From Astrocystis sublimbata (Eukaryota; Ascomycota; Sordariomycetes; Xylariales; Xylariaceae): a DNA stretch of 64,000 nucleotides. The notes under the pieces were generated by a model. That model was not told the DNA's origin and did not search any database. It saw nothing but the letters and a program-made list of their open reading frames with translations. This document shows positions 35,331 to 47,217 of the stretch, one piece after another. The position numbers and the translations under genes were made by a program. Numbering within the stretch: the stretch's first letter is position 1; every line of letters starts with the position of its first letter. The stretch lies in NCBI GenBank assembly GCA_022453515.1, contig JAJNNY010000019.1:372001-436000 (forward strand). The letters are read 5' to 3'.

Positions 35331-38300
35331 AGCAGGGCTGGTACAACTTGAATTTGAAGCATTGGGTTGGTAAAGGATAGGAAACAGGAAAAGCAATGAG
35401 AGAATGACTTACATGAATGAATGAAAGGGTCAGGGCTCTTGCGGTGGTAAATGTTGACTTTAATGCATAGATGATTCCCCCTACGATAGAGCTGGTATAA
35501 GTGGCGCGAGGTACGCATGCCGTATCTACCTTTTAATTCTGAGTAAAGCGACACTTGTTGTGTCTCCTTTGAAAACTCACAGACTAATCCTGCAAGTTCC
35601 TGCATATGTCAATTGTGAATCTACCAAATGTAAAATGGTGGCTGTATAATGTGGCAATTGGAAGACTGTTCAACAATAATATTTGTCTACTTTTTTCGAT
35701 ATGAAATTCCATGCATCTTGATTGCAGCATATACACACGGGTTTCCAATTGAGCTTGCCCTTCACTCGTGTGGTAAGGTATTTTTACGTGAGGCAATTTT
35801 GATCCCATTTCATGACAATAGTCGTGTACGCATATCTTTTCTAATTGCTCAACAACGTCATTCAAGGAATGCCGTTATATGTGCTCTCATATGCGCAGCG
35901 AACGGACGGCGAGCTCGCATAAGGATGGTTTGCCTCAAGCACCCACGCTCTCACGCATTCCCTGCCAGCTTCCGACCAATCTACCTCATAGTTCCACTCA
36001 TGCTTAAGCACCGACGGTCGACAGAATTGGCCTGCCTGCCATCGATGAATCGGTGGCGCCACTTCACATGCACGACCCCCTGCGTGTGCGCGCGCACACA
36101 CACAAATTAGGTGTCTGGTAGTTATACGAATTGGAGGGGGGAGTTGGCCAATAGGCTGAATGGGTGGGGTGGTGTTGACCCCAAATCTTGCTGAAGTTGG
36201 TTCCGGCCTCGTTTTTTTGCTTTTGCATAACCTTACCTTAAGGTACCTTACCGTGCGAGGCTATGTGAGCCGTGGACTGGAAGAGGTAGGTGTGCTTTTG
36301 GCGGTTACCTAGGTACTGTAGGTATGCTTCTGGCTTTTGGTTACATATGTAGGTACGAAAGTGAGGGCACGTAGCCGAGGTGGTATTGGGAGGCGGACTT
36401 GGGGGCTTGGATTGGGGATATGAGAGTGCGTCAAAATAATGCGCACTCGCCAGGTCTTGGTTTCTTCTGGTAGCTAGGTAGGTATGTAAATTGACATGTC
36501 CGCATCTTACGTGTGCTAGTACCCTCCCTATATGTACATAAGTGTGCTGTCCGGACGAGGCGAGATTACGAGGACGGCTGATGTGGTTCTAGGTGGTTGC
36601 GCAAATGTGCTTGTCGATGTTGATGTTGTGTCGTGTTGTCTTTCTTTTTTGTTGTTGTTGTTCCAGATGGATATATATAGAGAGTCCGCTTTGCAGCTGG
36701 CTTGTGGCCTCGAACAAGTACAGGCAACAACAGTACTTACTAGGACTTCGCTTCCATGATATGGTATGCTGGTGTGATACAGTACACAGCTTCTCTGACA
36801 GCGACGATCTTCCTCAGGGAAGGTAGGTGAATACCCTGCACTACTGTAAGTGTGGCGTTGGGAATATTCAAGTTTTGATCCACTCAAGGCACGTATTCGA
36901 CGCATTGTCCGAGTAACCAGGCCAGGCTGTGGCCCACAATTGACTACCTAACTGTCTCTGATGTACATAGGCCAGTTTTTTCGACCCTGGAATTACGGTT
37001 AAAGTCGGCCTGCTCCTCATAGATTGAGTTCAGGTCAAATAGATGGCACGACTCGATCGTAGCCTAGATAGAGTTCAAGCTATGAGTATAGTAGATATGT
37101 TAGCCTTGATTGCCTCATCTACGAAGAAGAAAACCACGTAGATAAAGTTTAAACTACAAAAACACTACAGTAGAAGAGATATTAGCCTCCGGTCTCTAAA
37201 GTTAAGGTTCCGCGGCGCTCCCCAAGCTCGCCAGGGTGTTTGAGTGTATTTTGGCGAGAGATATTCATCTTGACGCCAAGTGATCGTCGAAGCAGGGGGG
37301 ACGATTAGCTCCGATCTCAACACCAATGGCTCGATTGCCGCCCGTTAGCTGGCCAGGGAAATAGCGGCACCGACGTAATTCACGAATCCCATCCATCTCA
37401 TCCCCCTGCTTCGTCGAATCCGAATCCTGGTCAACGAGTGATGAGCGAAAGACATACATCGGACTTGAGGATAGTATCAGTACAGATGGCAGGTTCGTAG
37501 GGACGGTGTGGTTGTATTCTCGTATCCGCCCCCGCCGCGCTACGTCCATCTATGTACTTCTTTCTAAGTTCTAGTACCTAGCATCGATTCAGTTGTTCTT
37601 ATCTGGCGTCTCGCAACGCATATGTCGCATGTACACGGACAGACAGCACTTATGCGTATATCGAACGACGCGCCACGCTATTTTGCTGGTTGCAGATCGA
37701 CGGGTGGGAGAAATCCGGTATCCGTACGCCTACATACGCATGTACCAAATCCAAATATCAATGTGCACATCATAATGAGCCACGACGCCCAATATCACCA
37801 CCCAATTATTGCCCTAGATGCTTGAGTACAGTACGTACTCGTACGTGGGACAGACGAATGCAAAATGCAGCTGTTAGGCGAAGGCTGGTCGCATGGGGCC
37901 GCATTTTGTTTTTGTCTTACACTCAAACGTGAAGGCGGGCGCCCGAGGAGTACAGAAGGATGCGCGACCAGACGAATGGCTGTCTCGATGACAAAATCGA
38001 GTAAAAAAAAAAAAGAGCGAAGGCACCAAAAAAAAAAATCTGTCAGGGGCTGTGAAAACTCGACTCCCATTGTTCCTTCACGGCCCCTCTATAAACAAAA
38101 GACTGATATCTATCTCCCTCATAAGTGCTTGACCACCGCACACGCCAAAAATTTCAATAGGTAGGATGCTTTTCATCTTCACTTTTTCTCTGCCTGATTG
38201 CAGGGCCTCCGGTCGTACCCCGGGAAAAGTTGCTGTCCTTGGCAAGGGTCTACCACTTGAACGACTTGGTAATACAATATGAGATAACGTTCCATTGCAC

Positions 38301-40404
38301 AGCAATACCTAATAGGCGCACCATGGTGAGCTGGTTTGGTAAGAGTAGTCAATTTGCACTGCTGTCTGAGGCGTCTTGCGTTGTCTCTCAGGTTGCGCAA
38401 AAATATTCGAGTAGTCGCTACCAGAGACGTGGGATGTACAAAGGACAGCATGAAATAGCGTAGGTAAGACAAAATGATTTGCACGATTGAACCCCGTGTT
38501 GGACTTCCCTACTCGGCTGACTCGAGTTCCCCCCTTTGGCTAGACGCTTCGAAAAGTTCGATCAGCCCTGACGTAATCATTGTTGGGCATAAATTAAACA
38601 CTGACGATGAGAGTGGACCATTGCTGGCAACGAACAAGCGTACTTAGTTAGGTACCTCATAGGCAGGTCGTTAGGATGCGCTCATGTTTCGCCGTATCCG
38701 TCAACCCAACCCCCTGAGACTCGAGGTTCAGAGAGACACGCTTAGAGCTGCAGTTGGCCGAGAGACCTCCTCTTGGTAATTACATAGTACATCGATCCAG
38801 GCCGGCGGCCGAGAACGGTAGGTATGTGGGTGGTATCGAACCAAACTTCAGATGCGCGGAATAACTGGGAAATGGAAAGTGGGAAGTGGGGAGATGTGGT
38901 GATCCAGCTTGCATGTTCTGATACCGTACCATCTTTTCCATCTACTACTTTAGCCTACATACGACTCAGCAGTACTTACATACGTACTTAGTATATGCGC
39001 ATGTTGTGTTAGTGTTCCTGAGCTATGACTATCTGCTAGTAATTCCTGGCGCATGCGCGCTATCTGGGCCGCCCAGCACCGGGGTAAGGTACAAGTGCCG
39101 CCGCGCCGTTCGAAGAAGCAAAACGCTGTTTCTGAGGAAAACCAATAAGAAGGCTTGCCAAGTTTCTTGATAAGGCTTAGACTGCTGTGTGCCGTCTCGG
39201 CCGATCTGACCCAACTGCATAGGAGCTACTCGTACGTGGTGTAAGTAGCTAACCTACAGGTCTATCCAACTCGCCAACCTCGAGAATTTCTGACTGGACT
39301 ACCTAGGCAACATGTCTCTCCCCCTTGACTCGCCTGACGTACGTGGTGATTAGATGCCAACGACCAATGGCGCCGTATCTCTCGTGGCTGGGAGCGTTCC
39401 TGTTCGCTCCGTTTCTGGTTGCCGCCCCCTGTCGCTGTCATCTACACATCACCTCCCAGCGAATCCTTTCGTCCCTCGGCAACGCGAGAGCGTCATCGTG
39501 GCATACCTATATAGCCTTGTTTCAGCATCAAATCTACGAACGCGCGGGCGTTTGCGACGGTCAAACCCCGCCCGCCATCTTCATGATGTCAAGATATCAC
39601 AACTGTCAGAGATTAAGCTCCCGCCCGTCCAGATAAGTGGGAAGCCGTTCCGATGTACTGGGCTTCCTGCACGTATGCATGTCTTGCTTTGTTCGCTAGC
39701 TGAACGTACTATTCAGGCGTAGCTCAAGAGACAAAGGCGGCAAATTCTGGCCCCCTTTGCACAGTATGTACCAACCGAGAACGAGTGACTGCATGTAGAT
39801 TCCACGACTTGCTCTCGGATGCTCGTCGCATCAGCCATGTGTTGGAGCTCTCGTTCTACCTACTCTCGCGTGCATGGCTGGGTGCAACGTCACCGGTCCA
39901 TAATGGCTGGGGCTCCATTGCTTCCCGTCATGGATGAATGCGCATATGCAAGCTACTATGTAGTCTCTCCACCAACCATCGAACTAGAAGAGCGAGCCGG
40001 GATGCGTGCCCTTTGTACATTGTACACCGTCCCGTCGTCTGGCTGTTTCGATGTGGCGGATGGTAACGATCAGCAGTAGGTGTGCAAGCATAACCGCCGA
40101 ATGAGGAACAACAAAGAAGAGCTGGGCTAATGTACGGTACATTTCGAGGCGTCTGTATATGTACTGTTGGTGCTGCCATCGCTTAATAAATCCCCCCCCC
40201 CTTTCCTTTCTCCCTCCTCCCCTCAGCTCTCACTTTTTTGCTCATCTTCCAAATCTGCCTGTGTCTGAAAGAGAGAGGAAACAGTCGGGGTGATCAGTCA
40301 TTCGCTTCATCGCTCACTAATATCTGACTTGCTGTTTACTACATCGTCTCCCTACACGGTCGATCTATAACAGTCCTCTCGCTTTCACGACAACAGTATC
40401 GACG
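35331..40404. other. 5 kb gene-free region
   Basis: No supported gene on either strand; open frames are short and most start on non-ATG codons. The region contains many GTAGGTA/TACCTA motifs, runs of about 12 A near 38004 and 38030, a run of 12-13 C near 40189-40201, and several TACGTA/GTAC-rich short inverted repeats (for example 37823-37839). The right end, with pyrimidine tracts, is the promoter of the gene at 40405. An unannotated ncRNA cannot be excluded. Confidence 0.5.
36306..36315. repeat. TACCTAGGTA palindrome, copy 2
   Basis: A perfect 10-bp palindrome in noncoding DNA, within a stretch rich in AGGTACCTTA and TAGGTA words. Confidence 0.7.
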
Positions 40405-41485
40405 ATGCAGTACTCACTCACTGTCGCCTCGGCGCTCTTGGGCGCTGCCATGGCCGCTCCCCAGGGGATCACCGACCAGTTGACCCCGACTGGCGCTGCC
40501 CCTGCCGGCTGCACTGGTAGCTTCGATGGCAAGTTCGAGATCACGGTCGCTAAAGTAACAAAGGAGAAGCGGAGCATGCCTGAGGTAAGAGATGCCACGA
40601 ACAAGGACCACCAGTCGCCCGGCAGGAACTAACATGGTGATGCAGAAACGGGCAGAATGTGGTTCCGAAGGAACTCTCGTGGTGTCCCTTAAAGACGGGA
40701 CGGCCAGCGACGACCAGGGCCGCACTGGATATATTGCGTCCAACTACCAGTTCCAGTTCGACGCCCCAGCTCAGGCTGGCGCCCTCTACAACAGCGGCTT
40801 CTCCGTTTGCGAGAACAACATCCTGGCGTTGGGTGACTCTAAGACGTTCTACCAATGCCGGTCGGGCAGCTTCTACAACCTGTACGACCGAACATGGGCG
40901 GAGCAGTGCGAGCCTGTGTCCATCATCGCCGTTCCCTGCGGCTCTGAAGGCACGGCCGACCAGTCTCAGGACGGCCAGATCATCGGAACGACGGTTGTGC
41001 AGACGACCATCGTAACCGCTATCCCCGACGGCCAGCCCCAGGTGATCACGACCCAAGTCTCTGTGCCTGTGTACACGACTTACGTACCCGTGAGCGAGTA
41101 CACAGACGGACAGATCCAGGTGACCCCCACTGGTGAGGCCCCGCCGCCGCCGCCAGAGACGACGCCCGAGTCGACTCCTGTCTCTACTCCGGCCTCGACC
41201 CCGCCGCCGTCCTCTTACCCCGTGCCGCCGACGAGCAGCAGCGTGGAGGTTCCCCCGCCAGCTCCCACCCCCAGCACTAGCGAGGTGTCTGTCCCGGCCA
41301 CCACTCCGGCGAGCAGCACCCCGGAGATCACCACCCCCGCGAGCACCCCCGTCGAGTCGTCGACTTCTGCCCCGGCCCCTCCGGCCTCGACCTCGGCTCC
41401 CCCGACCTCAGGGTCGTCGAACGTCGCTGCTGGCTCGATGGGTGCTCTGGCTGTCGGTATGCTTGTTGCCTTCTTCTGCTTGTAA
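40405..41485 (+). CDS. GPI-anchored PIR-like cell wall protein
   Basis: Two exons (40405-40584 and 40646-41485) give 339 aa. A signal peptide covers about residues 1-18 (ending AAMAA|PQ). The sequence around GCTGSFDGKFEITVAKV, the Kex2-like dibasic sites (EKR, and PEKR across the intron) and Cys-containing blocks (CGSEGT, CENNILALGDSKTFYQC) resemble PIR/covalently linked wall mannoproteins. Two DGQI words (SQDGQIIGTT and TDGQIQVTPT) echo the PIR motif core. A long Pro/Ser/Thr stretch (about 245-315) should be heavily O-glycosylated. The C-terminus (SNVAAGSMGALAVGMLVAFFCL region) is a GPI-addition signal. It is likely exported and fixed to wall glucan. The exact family name is uncertain. Confidence 0.82.
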
Positions 41486-42104
41486 GATTATTGGTCGAAA
41501 AAGTATTCGTGTCGACGTAATCATGAAAGGGAAATGGCGCGGCTCATCGACATGGGCACGTGGATATGAATTAATATGACGTCATCACGTTTCAGGGATG
41601 AGGACGATAATAATGGATTGGGACATGGGTGGGTTAGGAAATAATAAGGCATATAGGAGAACATGTAATCAATCACATCATAGCCATTAAATGTGTTGAG
41701 TTGCGCTTCGTGAAAACATCGTATCCGGCTTCAAGAACGGACAGGTTAGTTGGTGCGTCGCATCTGGTAAGACCTATTGGCACCTTACCGTAAGGTATCT
41801 TCAGTTCCAAGGTTACGATGCGGTGCAAAGCATCGCGCAAGGTACTAAATAATCAGAATTTCATTTCGTACGAGTTGCTGAAGACATACAATTGAAGTTT
41901 TTGTGCTAGAACAGTTAGACATCCGAGAGTTTGGTGGATGAGAAGTCAATTGACACAGCAAGTACTAGGTAGCAGACGAACAAGTGAAGGACGTTTGAAG
42001 CTCAAGAGATGTATGGATGCATAGGAATATTCCGATAGGGCTCCTGCCCAGGCATCAGCGACAACTTCTACCTACCTAGACCCCTAGAAGGTTACAGGTA
42101 GGCC

Positions 42105-42114
42105 TACCTAGGTA
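42105..42114. repeat. TACCTAGGTA palindrome, copy 3
   Basis: A perfect 10-bp palindrome, about 270 bp upstream of the zinc-finger gene. Confidence 0.7.
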
Positions 42115-42231
42115 AGGTTAGTACATGTACTTAGGCAGCATTTAGATGCCCCAGCGGGTACCTGCCTCGCCTGCCTGGCTGTACCTCCGGTAAGAGATAC
42201 GCTGACGTTAGCACAGGGTCACTTCACGACG

Positions 42232-42255
42232 TTGTCGCATTGTCGCATTGTCGCA
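42232..42255 (+). repeat. three tandem TTGTCGCA units
   Basis: An exact 8-bp direct repeat, three copies, in the probable promoter or leader about 130 bp before the ATG at 42384. Confidence 0.8.
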
Positions 42256-42383
42256 TCGTGCCTACACAAATCTTTACTTTACCTTCCATCTACACCACCC
42301 CCAACAGTTCCAACAACGAACTGTACATCGTGGGACGTCACCCATACACCCACACTTTCGCTCGCGTAGTAGTGGTCGCCACC

Positions 42384-43226
42384 ATGGCCGAGTACTGGAA
42401 GTCGACGCCCAAATACTGGTGCAAGCACTGCAGCGTCTACGTCCGCGACACCAAGCTCGAGCGTACCAACCACGATTCCACCGCCAAGCACCAGTCCGGA
42501 CTCAAGCGCTTCCTCAGAGACCTCCACCGCGGCCACGAGAACGAGCTGCGCGACAAGGACCGCGCCAAGCGCGAGATAGACCGTCTCAATGGCATCACCA
42601 CCGCCAGACCCTCTCCGTCCTCTTCCTCTACCTCGACCTCGGCTGCCGACCCTACCAACGCCTCTACCGCCCAGCGCCAACGGCAATGGGAACAGCTCGC
42701 CGACATGGGTATCGACGTCCCTACTGAGCTGCGTCGAGACATGGCCATGGCCGGCGAGTGGTCCGTAACCACCACCCGCGTCATTGACGACACCCCCGAC
42801 CCCGGCGACAACGACGCTGTCGCGACTGGCGCAAGAAAAAGGCCCAAGCAGGAGGACGAGGAGGAAAGAGACGAGGAGGAAGCAAAAGTACAAGGCCTCT
42901 TCAAGAAGCCGAGGAGATGGGGCCGCGACACAAGACATGCCGGGGAGGATGATGCTGCGCTCGATGCCCTGCTCAGTGCGCCACTTGCCATAGCGCCCAA
43001 GAAAGAGGAGGACGATGAAGAGAAACAACCAGTCATCAATGAGGATTCACCTCCTACCGTCAAAAAAGAAGAGTCCGAAGCAGACGGACTGCTGTCTAGT
43101 ATCGCCGAACCGGCGGCCGACCAACAATCGGCAGCCCCGACAGTAAAAGGGGAGCCCGACAAGGAACCCTCTGAACCCGTCGTCGTCTTCAAGAAGCGGA
43201 AGCCAAAGAATGTTCGCCAAAAATAG
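42384..43226 (+). CDS. U1-type zinc-finger splicing protein (WBP4/FBP21-like)
   Basis: A single exon of 280 aa; the ATG sits in an excellent context (GCCACCATGG). The N-terminus MAEYWKSTPKYWCKHCSVYV is the U1-like/matrin C2H2 finger start of WBP4/FBP21-type proteins, with Cys13, Cys16, His30 and His36 as zinc ligands. Such proteins associate with U2 snRNP and the early spliceosome. The rest is charged and largely disordered: a Ser/Thr linker, a helical RQRQWEQLADMGIDVP segment, acidic runs and a Lys-rich end (KKRKPKNVRQK) that looks like a nuclear localisation signal. Animal WBP4 has two WW domains after the finger; none is present here. Confidence 0.85.
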   Translation: MAEYWKSTPKYWCKHCSVYVRDTKLERTNHDSTAKHQSGLKRFLRDLHRGHENELRDKDRAKREIDRLNGITTARPSPSSSSTSTSAADPTNASTAQRQRQWEQLADMGIDVPTELRRDMAMAGEWSVTTTRVIDDTPDPGDNDAVATGARKRPKQEDEEERDEEEAKVQGLFKKPRRWGRDTRHAGEDDAALDALLSAPLAIAPKKEEDDEEKQPVINEDSPPTVKKEESEADGLLSSIAEPAADQQSAAPTVKGEPDKEPSEPVVVFKKRKPKNVRQK

Positions 43227-43954
43227 ATCCCCCTCGCTTGCTTACCCCTGTCACCTGTGTCCATCAACTGCGTGATTAGCCGTCACGACGTCCATCCGCA
43301 TTTCTACCCTTGAACCTATTATTCCCATTGCATAATTATGCCAGCTTCCACCTTGACGATGTTTACTGGGACACAAACAAGTCTCCTAACCGAACATCCG
43401 GGCTTCTACTTTCAGCTTGGAATTTGTTAAATTTAGCATGGGATAAGGGATTAGATGCTTTAATGCTACTGTGCCGGAAGCTGTGCCACATGCCAATTTG
43501 CTCACGATGCTCCACGCCGCAAGCTTGGCATGTTCGGACATGGTTTACCTTCACTTAGTCATGGGTGAACCACGAGATGTTCGTTATGCCAACGTACAGA
43601 TCACGTGGGAGAGTAAGCAGCTTCAATGCTCAATTTACCACTTCCCCAGATTGGGGACGGCCAAGAGACTCATCCCAGACCACGCCATTCATCGCCGTGC
43701 ACGATGGATGATAACCTTGCAGAGCTGCTCGCGAGTTAGCGAGAGCCTCACACCGAGGGTTGAATTCAAGCTCTACCGTGTCGCAACTTTTAGGAGGTTT
43801 CTAGCCGTGGACGACATTATATAAGAGAAGCAGCTCGCTCTTCATCAACTCTTATCAACAGCACTCATCAACAACTACCATCATCAACCCTCACAAGCCA
43901 TCTCAACTAAAAACCTTTGAAGTTTTCCATACTTTCACCATTATCACCGTCAAG
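43227..43954. promoter_or_regulatory. intergenic region and promoter of the small secreted protein gene
   Basis: No gene is seen. The right end contains a TATA box at 43818 and a leader rich in CATCAAC/TCAACA words (about 43848-43910). Confidence 0.5.
43818..43825 (+). promoter_or_regulatory. TATA box of the small secreted protein gene
   Basis: TATATAAG lies 130 bp upstream of the ATG at 43955, a plausible strong core promoter. Confidence 0.6.
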
Positions 43955-44362
43955 ATGCAGACCTCCTTTTTCACCACTGTCGCGGCCCTCGCTGTCACAG
44001 CCGCCGCCGCCCCTGCCCTCCAGTCCAGAGAGACCTTCGCCACTTGGACCACCTCCAACATCCAAATCCGTTGGGCGGGCCACGGACCCATCAATGGCGC
44101 CCAATTCGACATCTCCGCCCCTGCGGGCTACATTGCGGGTGCGCCGGCGTTCAGCGGTACTTGCGACGTCAACTACGGCAACCATGAGCCCAACGGCTGC
44201 GCCGGCGCCGAGGGCGTCTCGGCTCTCTTCGACGACAGAGTGAACCCAGGCATCATCGTCTACCACAACTTCGGCAACACCAAGGCCTGGGGCAACTCCG
44301 ATCCACTTAGCCTCTTTGATGAGACGGTCGCCATTCCCGTCACTCACGTCGATGCCATCTAG
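43955..44362 (+). CDS. small secreted protein, unknown function
   Basis: A single exon of 135 aa. The first about 19 residues (MQTSFFTTVAALAVTAAAA) are a clear signal peptide; a possible processing site follows at QSR|E. The mature protein of about 110 aa has only two Cys (in SGTCDVN and NGCAG), close together and probably paired. It is rich in Gly, Asn and aromatic residues, without membrane segment or GPI signal. I recognise no family; it could be an effector-like or wall-associated small protein. The ATG context (CAAGATGC) is good, and a strong TATA box with a TCAACA-rich leader suggests high or inducible expression. Confidence 0.75.
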   Translation: MQTSFFTTVAALAVTAAAAPALQSRETFATWTTSNIQIRWAGHGPINGAQFDISAPAGYIAGAPAFSGTCDVNYGNHEPNGCAGAEGVSALFDDRVNPGIIVYHNFGNTKAWGNSDPLSLFDETVAIPVTHVDAI

Positions 44363-45494
44363 ACATGGCGGCATCTAGACTTTTTGTGTTGAGAATTAGA
44401 TTGGGACTTGCGACTTTGGAGGGCGGCGACGTCACGAGATAGTTGAGGATGAATTGTTCGGGAGAGACTTCACTTTCGCCATTGACAGTTCAAGATTGTT
44501 ATTATTCATGTATCTATTTGGCCATTGCGGTTGAAATATAATTCCAATCTCCAGTCACCAGCAGTACAGATCTTGCAGTGAAATCTAACCTGTATTTTAC
44601 AGCGTGTTCTGCGCAATGATATTGTTGTTCTGTCGGCTTGGACTGACCCAATACAACAGCTGCTGAACAACCCCACTGTTCTTGAAGTGAATTTAGCTCA
44701 TGAACCAAGTTATACAAAGTCAGGGGAGATTGAAGTTACTTGCATGTTGACGTAAGTCTAATGCGGGCTACATGATAACATGATGAGGAGAGTAATGAGC
44801 TCAAATGTGCTGTCAGCCGAGAGAAGTATGGCTGGCAACCATCACAGCTCATGCCAGATGCTATGATGAGACTATATTGTCGGCGGATATTATGGCCTTA
44901 TGATGGGTCAAATAACACCAACGCTGTCCAAGTCAGACTGTTATCCGTAGGATAAACCAAGAGACGTCAGTGCAGTCAGCATCTACGTCGATAGCAGTTC
45001 AGCAGCCAGCAATTGGTTCATCGTCTATGCCTCGTCGAGTAACATTTGTTTAGTACCCTTTGATAAATACAATGGTTGTCATGTTCACTCAGCTTCACTG
45101 TCAAAGTATTAATCTCAAACCCTAACAGCGTGTGTAGATGGCAGCCAACTTTTTTTTGCGTATTGCTTATTAGAAATGTCTCTTATTGTTACAGGCAAAC
45201 ATCCGTTGTGCCGCATGTCGAAGGGTAAATACAGCTATGCCAGTTGAACAAAGTACCCATGTAAACGCTTTTCCACCCGTCGCTGTGACTCATGAATAAA
45301 ACACCCAGATGAAAAAACCAAATGTCGCTTGAACCCGAATATGCAAACCAAACTGTCAAACAAGCAAACCCTGCCTGCCGTATGTATATATACTTTTGTT
45401 CCTCGGCTGCCATCCCGAGTCTTCACGTCAAGCGTAATATCGGCAGAAACTGCCTGGCATAGAGCGCAAGACCCCCACCGCTCGCCCTTCCTTC
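44363..45494. other. intergenic region, convergent gene ends
   Basis: This contains the 3' ends of the small secreted protein gene and the bestrophin-like gene. No other gene is seen. Confidence 0.5.
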
Positions 45495-47217
45495 TCATAC
45501 GTTATTAGGCCCGTTGGCGGTGTTGGGCGCCGTGGGCACCTTCTCGTAGTAGGTGTTGGGGCGGTTCTTGACGGCGGCGCGGATGGCGTCCTCGGGCTGC
45601 GAGGCCCAGGCGTGGTAGCTGCCGTTGCTGTAGGGGAAGAGGACCTTGTTGCGGGCGCTCTGGACGAGGTCCTGGGTGGAGATCTTGGTGCGCGACGCGA
45701 TCGTCTCCATGTCCTGCATGATCTGCTGGCAGAAGGCTTCGAGGGGCAGGTCGTTGACGTCCATGCCGAACGGGTTCTCGATCTCGTGCCCGATGAAGAA
45801 GATGCCCAGGATGATGTACGACGCGAACACGGTCGCCGGGATCGTGATCCACCCGAGCGCGGCGTACAGCTGGAACGGCAGCAGCACGACGTAGAGCCAG
45901 GTGATTTGCGAGATGACGATGGCGTAGGCGATGGGGAGCGGCGTGTTGAGAACGCGCTCCGTGTTCACCATTACGTCGTTGAGGAGGCCGAGGTTGTTGT
46001 CTGGCGGTGGCAGTATGTTAGAATCGGCTTCACTCTTTTTGATGCGCGCAAGTGACGTTTGAGATCCAGAAACTTACACATAAACGTCTGCTGCATAGCC
46101 ACAGGAAGCTGGCCGTTCGCCACGAGCTCATCGGCGTAGCCGGTCAGGTAGCAGAGGATCTCGAGAGGCAGGTTGCCAAGTGGTTTCTTGGAGCGCTTGA
46201 GGAGCTTGCGAGGGTTCGAGGTGGCAAACGAGATTCCCAGACTCTCGCCCATGGTCTTGAAGATGGTGTACTTTCGTGGCTTAATCGCCTCTTTCTGGTC
46301 GTCTGTTGCGGCCTTGGCGAGGGTGTCAATGTGGCCCACGAGGTCGACGAGGTCGTCGTAGTGCGTGTACGGCTCGAAGCGCAGCTTGTGCTTGAGGGCC
46401 ACGGCGTAGGCGATGACGAGGTTCATAGCGGTTCTGTATACGTCATATTAGCTTACCATTGATCGCCTTGGGTGGGGAGGTTTCACTGGCAGGAGAGATA
46501 TAATATACGTACAGTTTACCCAGCAAGTCCTCTTTCGAATGATCGGGACGCTCGAGAGCATGCACCCAGAAGACCCGACCAAGCGATTGCGATGCCAGGA
46601 TGAGCTGGCCCCATAATCTCCGACCCTCAGAGAAACGCTCATACGCAGAAGAGCTGCGGAACGACAGACCCATACTGACAACGAAACCAGTAATGGTCAG
46701 GAGCACGGGCTCGATGGATAGTTCGATGTGCTCGAACTTGGCGGAAAGTGCCGTGACCAAGCTGGCCCAGGCTCCGATGGCGAGAAGCGGTAATATCATC
46801 TTGGGCGTTATGCTGCCGTGGAGTTGCAGGAAGAGCGGCCATTTCGAGTGTTTGGCTGCATCTCGGGGACCAGACTATTGTGAGAGGAGTTCGATGTTAG
46901 TAAGATAATAGAATACCCCGGTAACTGTTTCTTCACCACTGACGACGTACGAAGTAATCGTCTAGATCCAAGCTCGTGTTTTTCCGGCTGAAAGGATTCG
47001 GCGTGACCGAGGTGCCGCGTGTAGAAGTGGCTGGTATCGAATTTGTGTGGACGATGAAGCCATCGCCGTTGCCGTTGCCGTTACCGTTCCCTTTCTCTTT
47101 CCCACCGTTGCCGCCATGGTTGTGTTCAGTTGACGCATGGGGAGCGCCAACTTCGGCATGGGCTGCACCAGCCGCTACATGGCCTCCTGTGGCATTGCCA
47201 CCTCCTTCTTCCGACAT
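45495..47217 (-). CDS. bestrophin-like (UPF0187/RFP-TM) anion channel
   Basis: Four exons (47217-46951, 46874-46513, 46433-46078 and 46000-45495) join in frame to 496 aa. The N-terminus is a disordered Gly/Asn/His-rich tail with a GNGNGNGNGDG run. The membrane part starts after DDYF|SGPRDAAKHSKWP. It includes PLLAIGAWASLVTAL, LLTITGFVVSMGLSFRSSSAYERFSEGRRLWG and TPLPIAYAIVISQITWLYVVLL, plus the bestrophin-type HEIENPFGMDVNDLPLE near the C-terminus. This is the fungal UPF0187 family, probably a chloride or anion channel at the plasma or organelle membrane. The donor in exon 1 is GTACGT right after TTC, which restores the family sequence; a later GT in the same region would not. Confidence 0.9.

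Larger units (their letters stand above)
41486..42383. other. intergenic region and promoter of the zinc-finger gene
   Basis: No gene is seen. It carries repeated CCTACCTAG/AGGTAGG words between 42068 and 42125, one TACCTAGGTA palindrome, and a three-unit 8-bp repeat just upstream of the next gene. Confidence 0.5.

Noticed and set aside
35649..36110. 153-codon frame
   Set aside because: No family similarity, unlike coding composition, ends in a CA-repeat; treated as noncoding.
37078..37262. Possible transposon or structural RNA fragment
   Set aside because: No terminal repeats, target duplication or recognisable domain could be found by eye.
42279..43267. Long minus-strand frames over the zinc-finger gene
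   Set aside because: Low-complexity shadows of the Ser/Glu-rich coding strand, which has the zinc finger and the strong start context.
45612..46462. Plus-strand frames of 147 and 136 codons
   Set aside because: Antisense shadows of the bestrophin-like exons.
46938..46950. Alternative donor (CAG TG|GTGAAG) for bestrophin-like exon 1
   Set aside because: It breaks the frame; the GTACGT donor after TTC joins cleanly to SGPRDAAKHSKWP.
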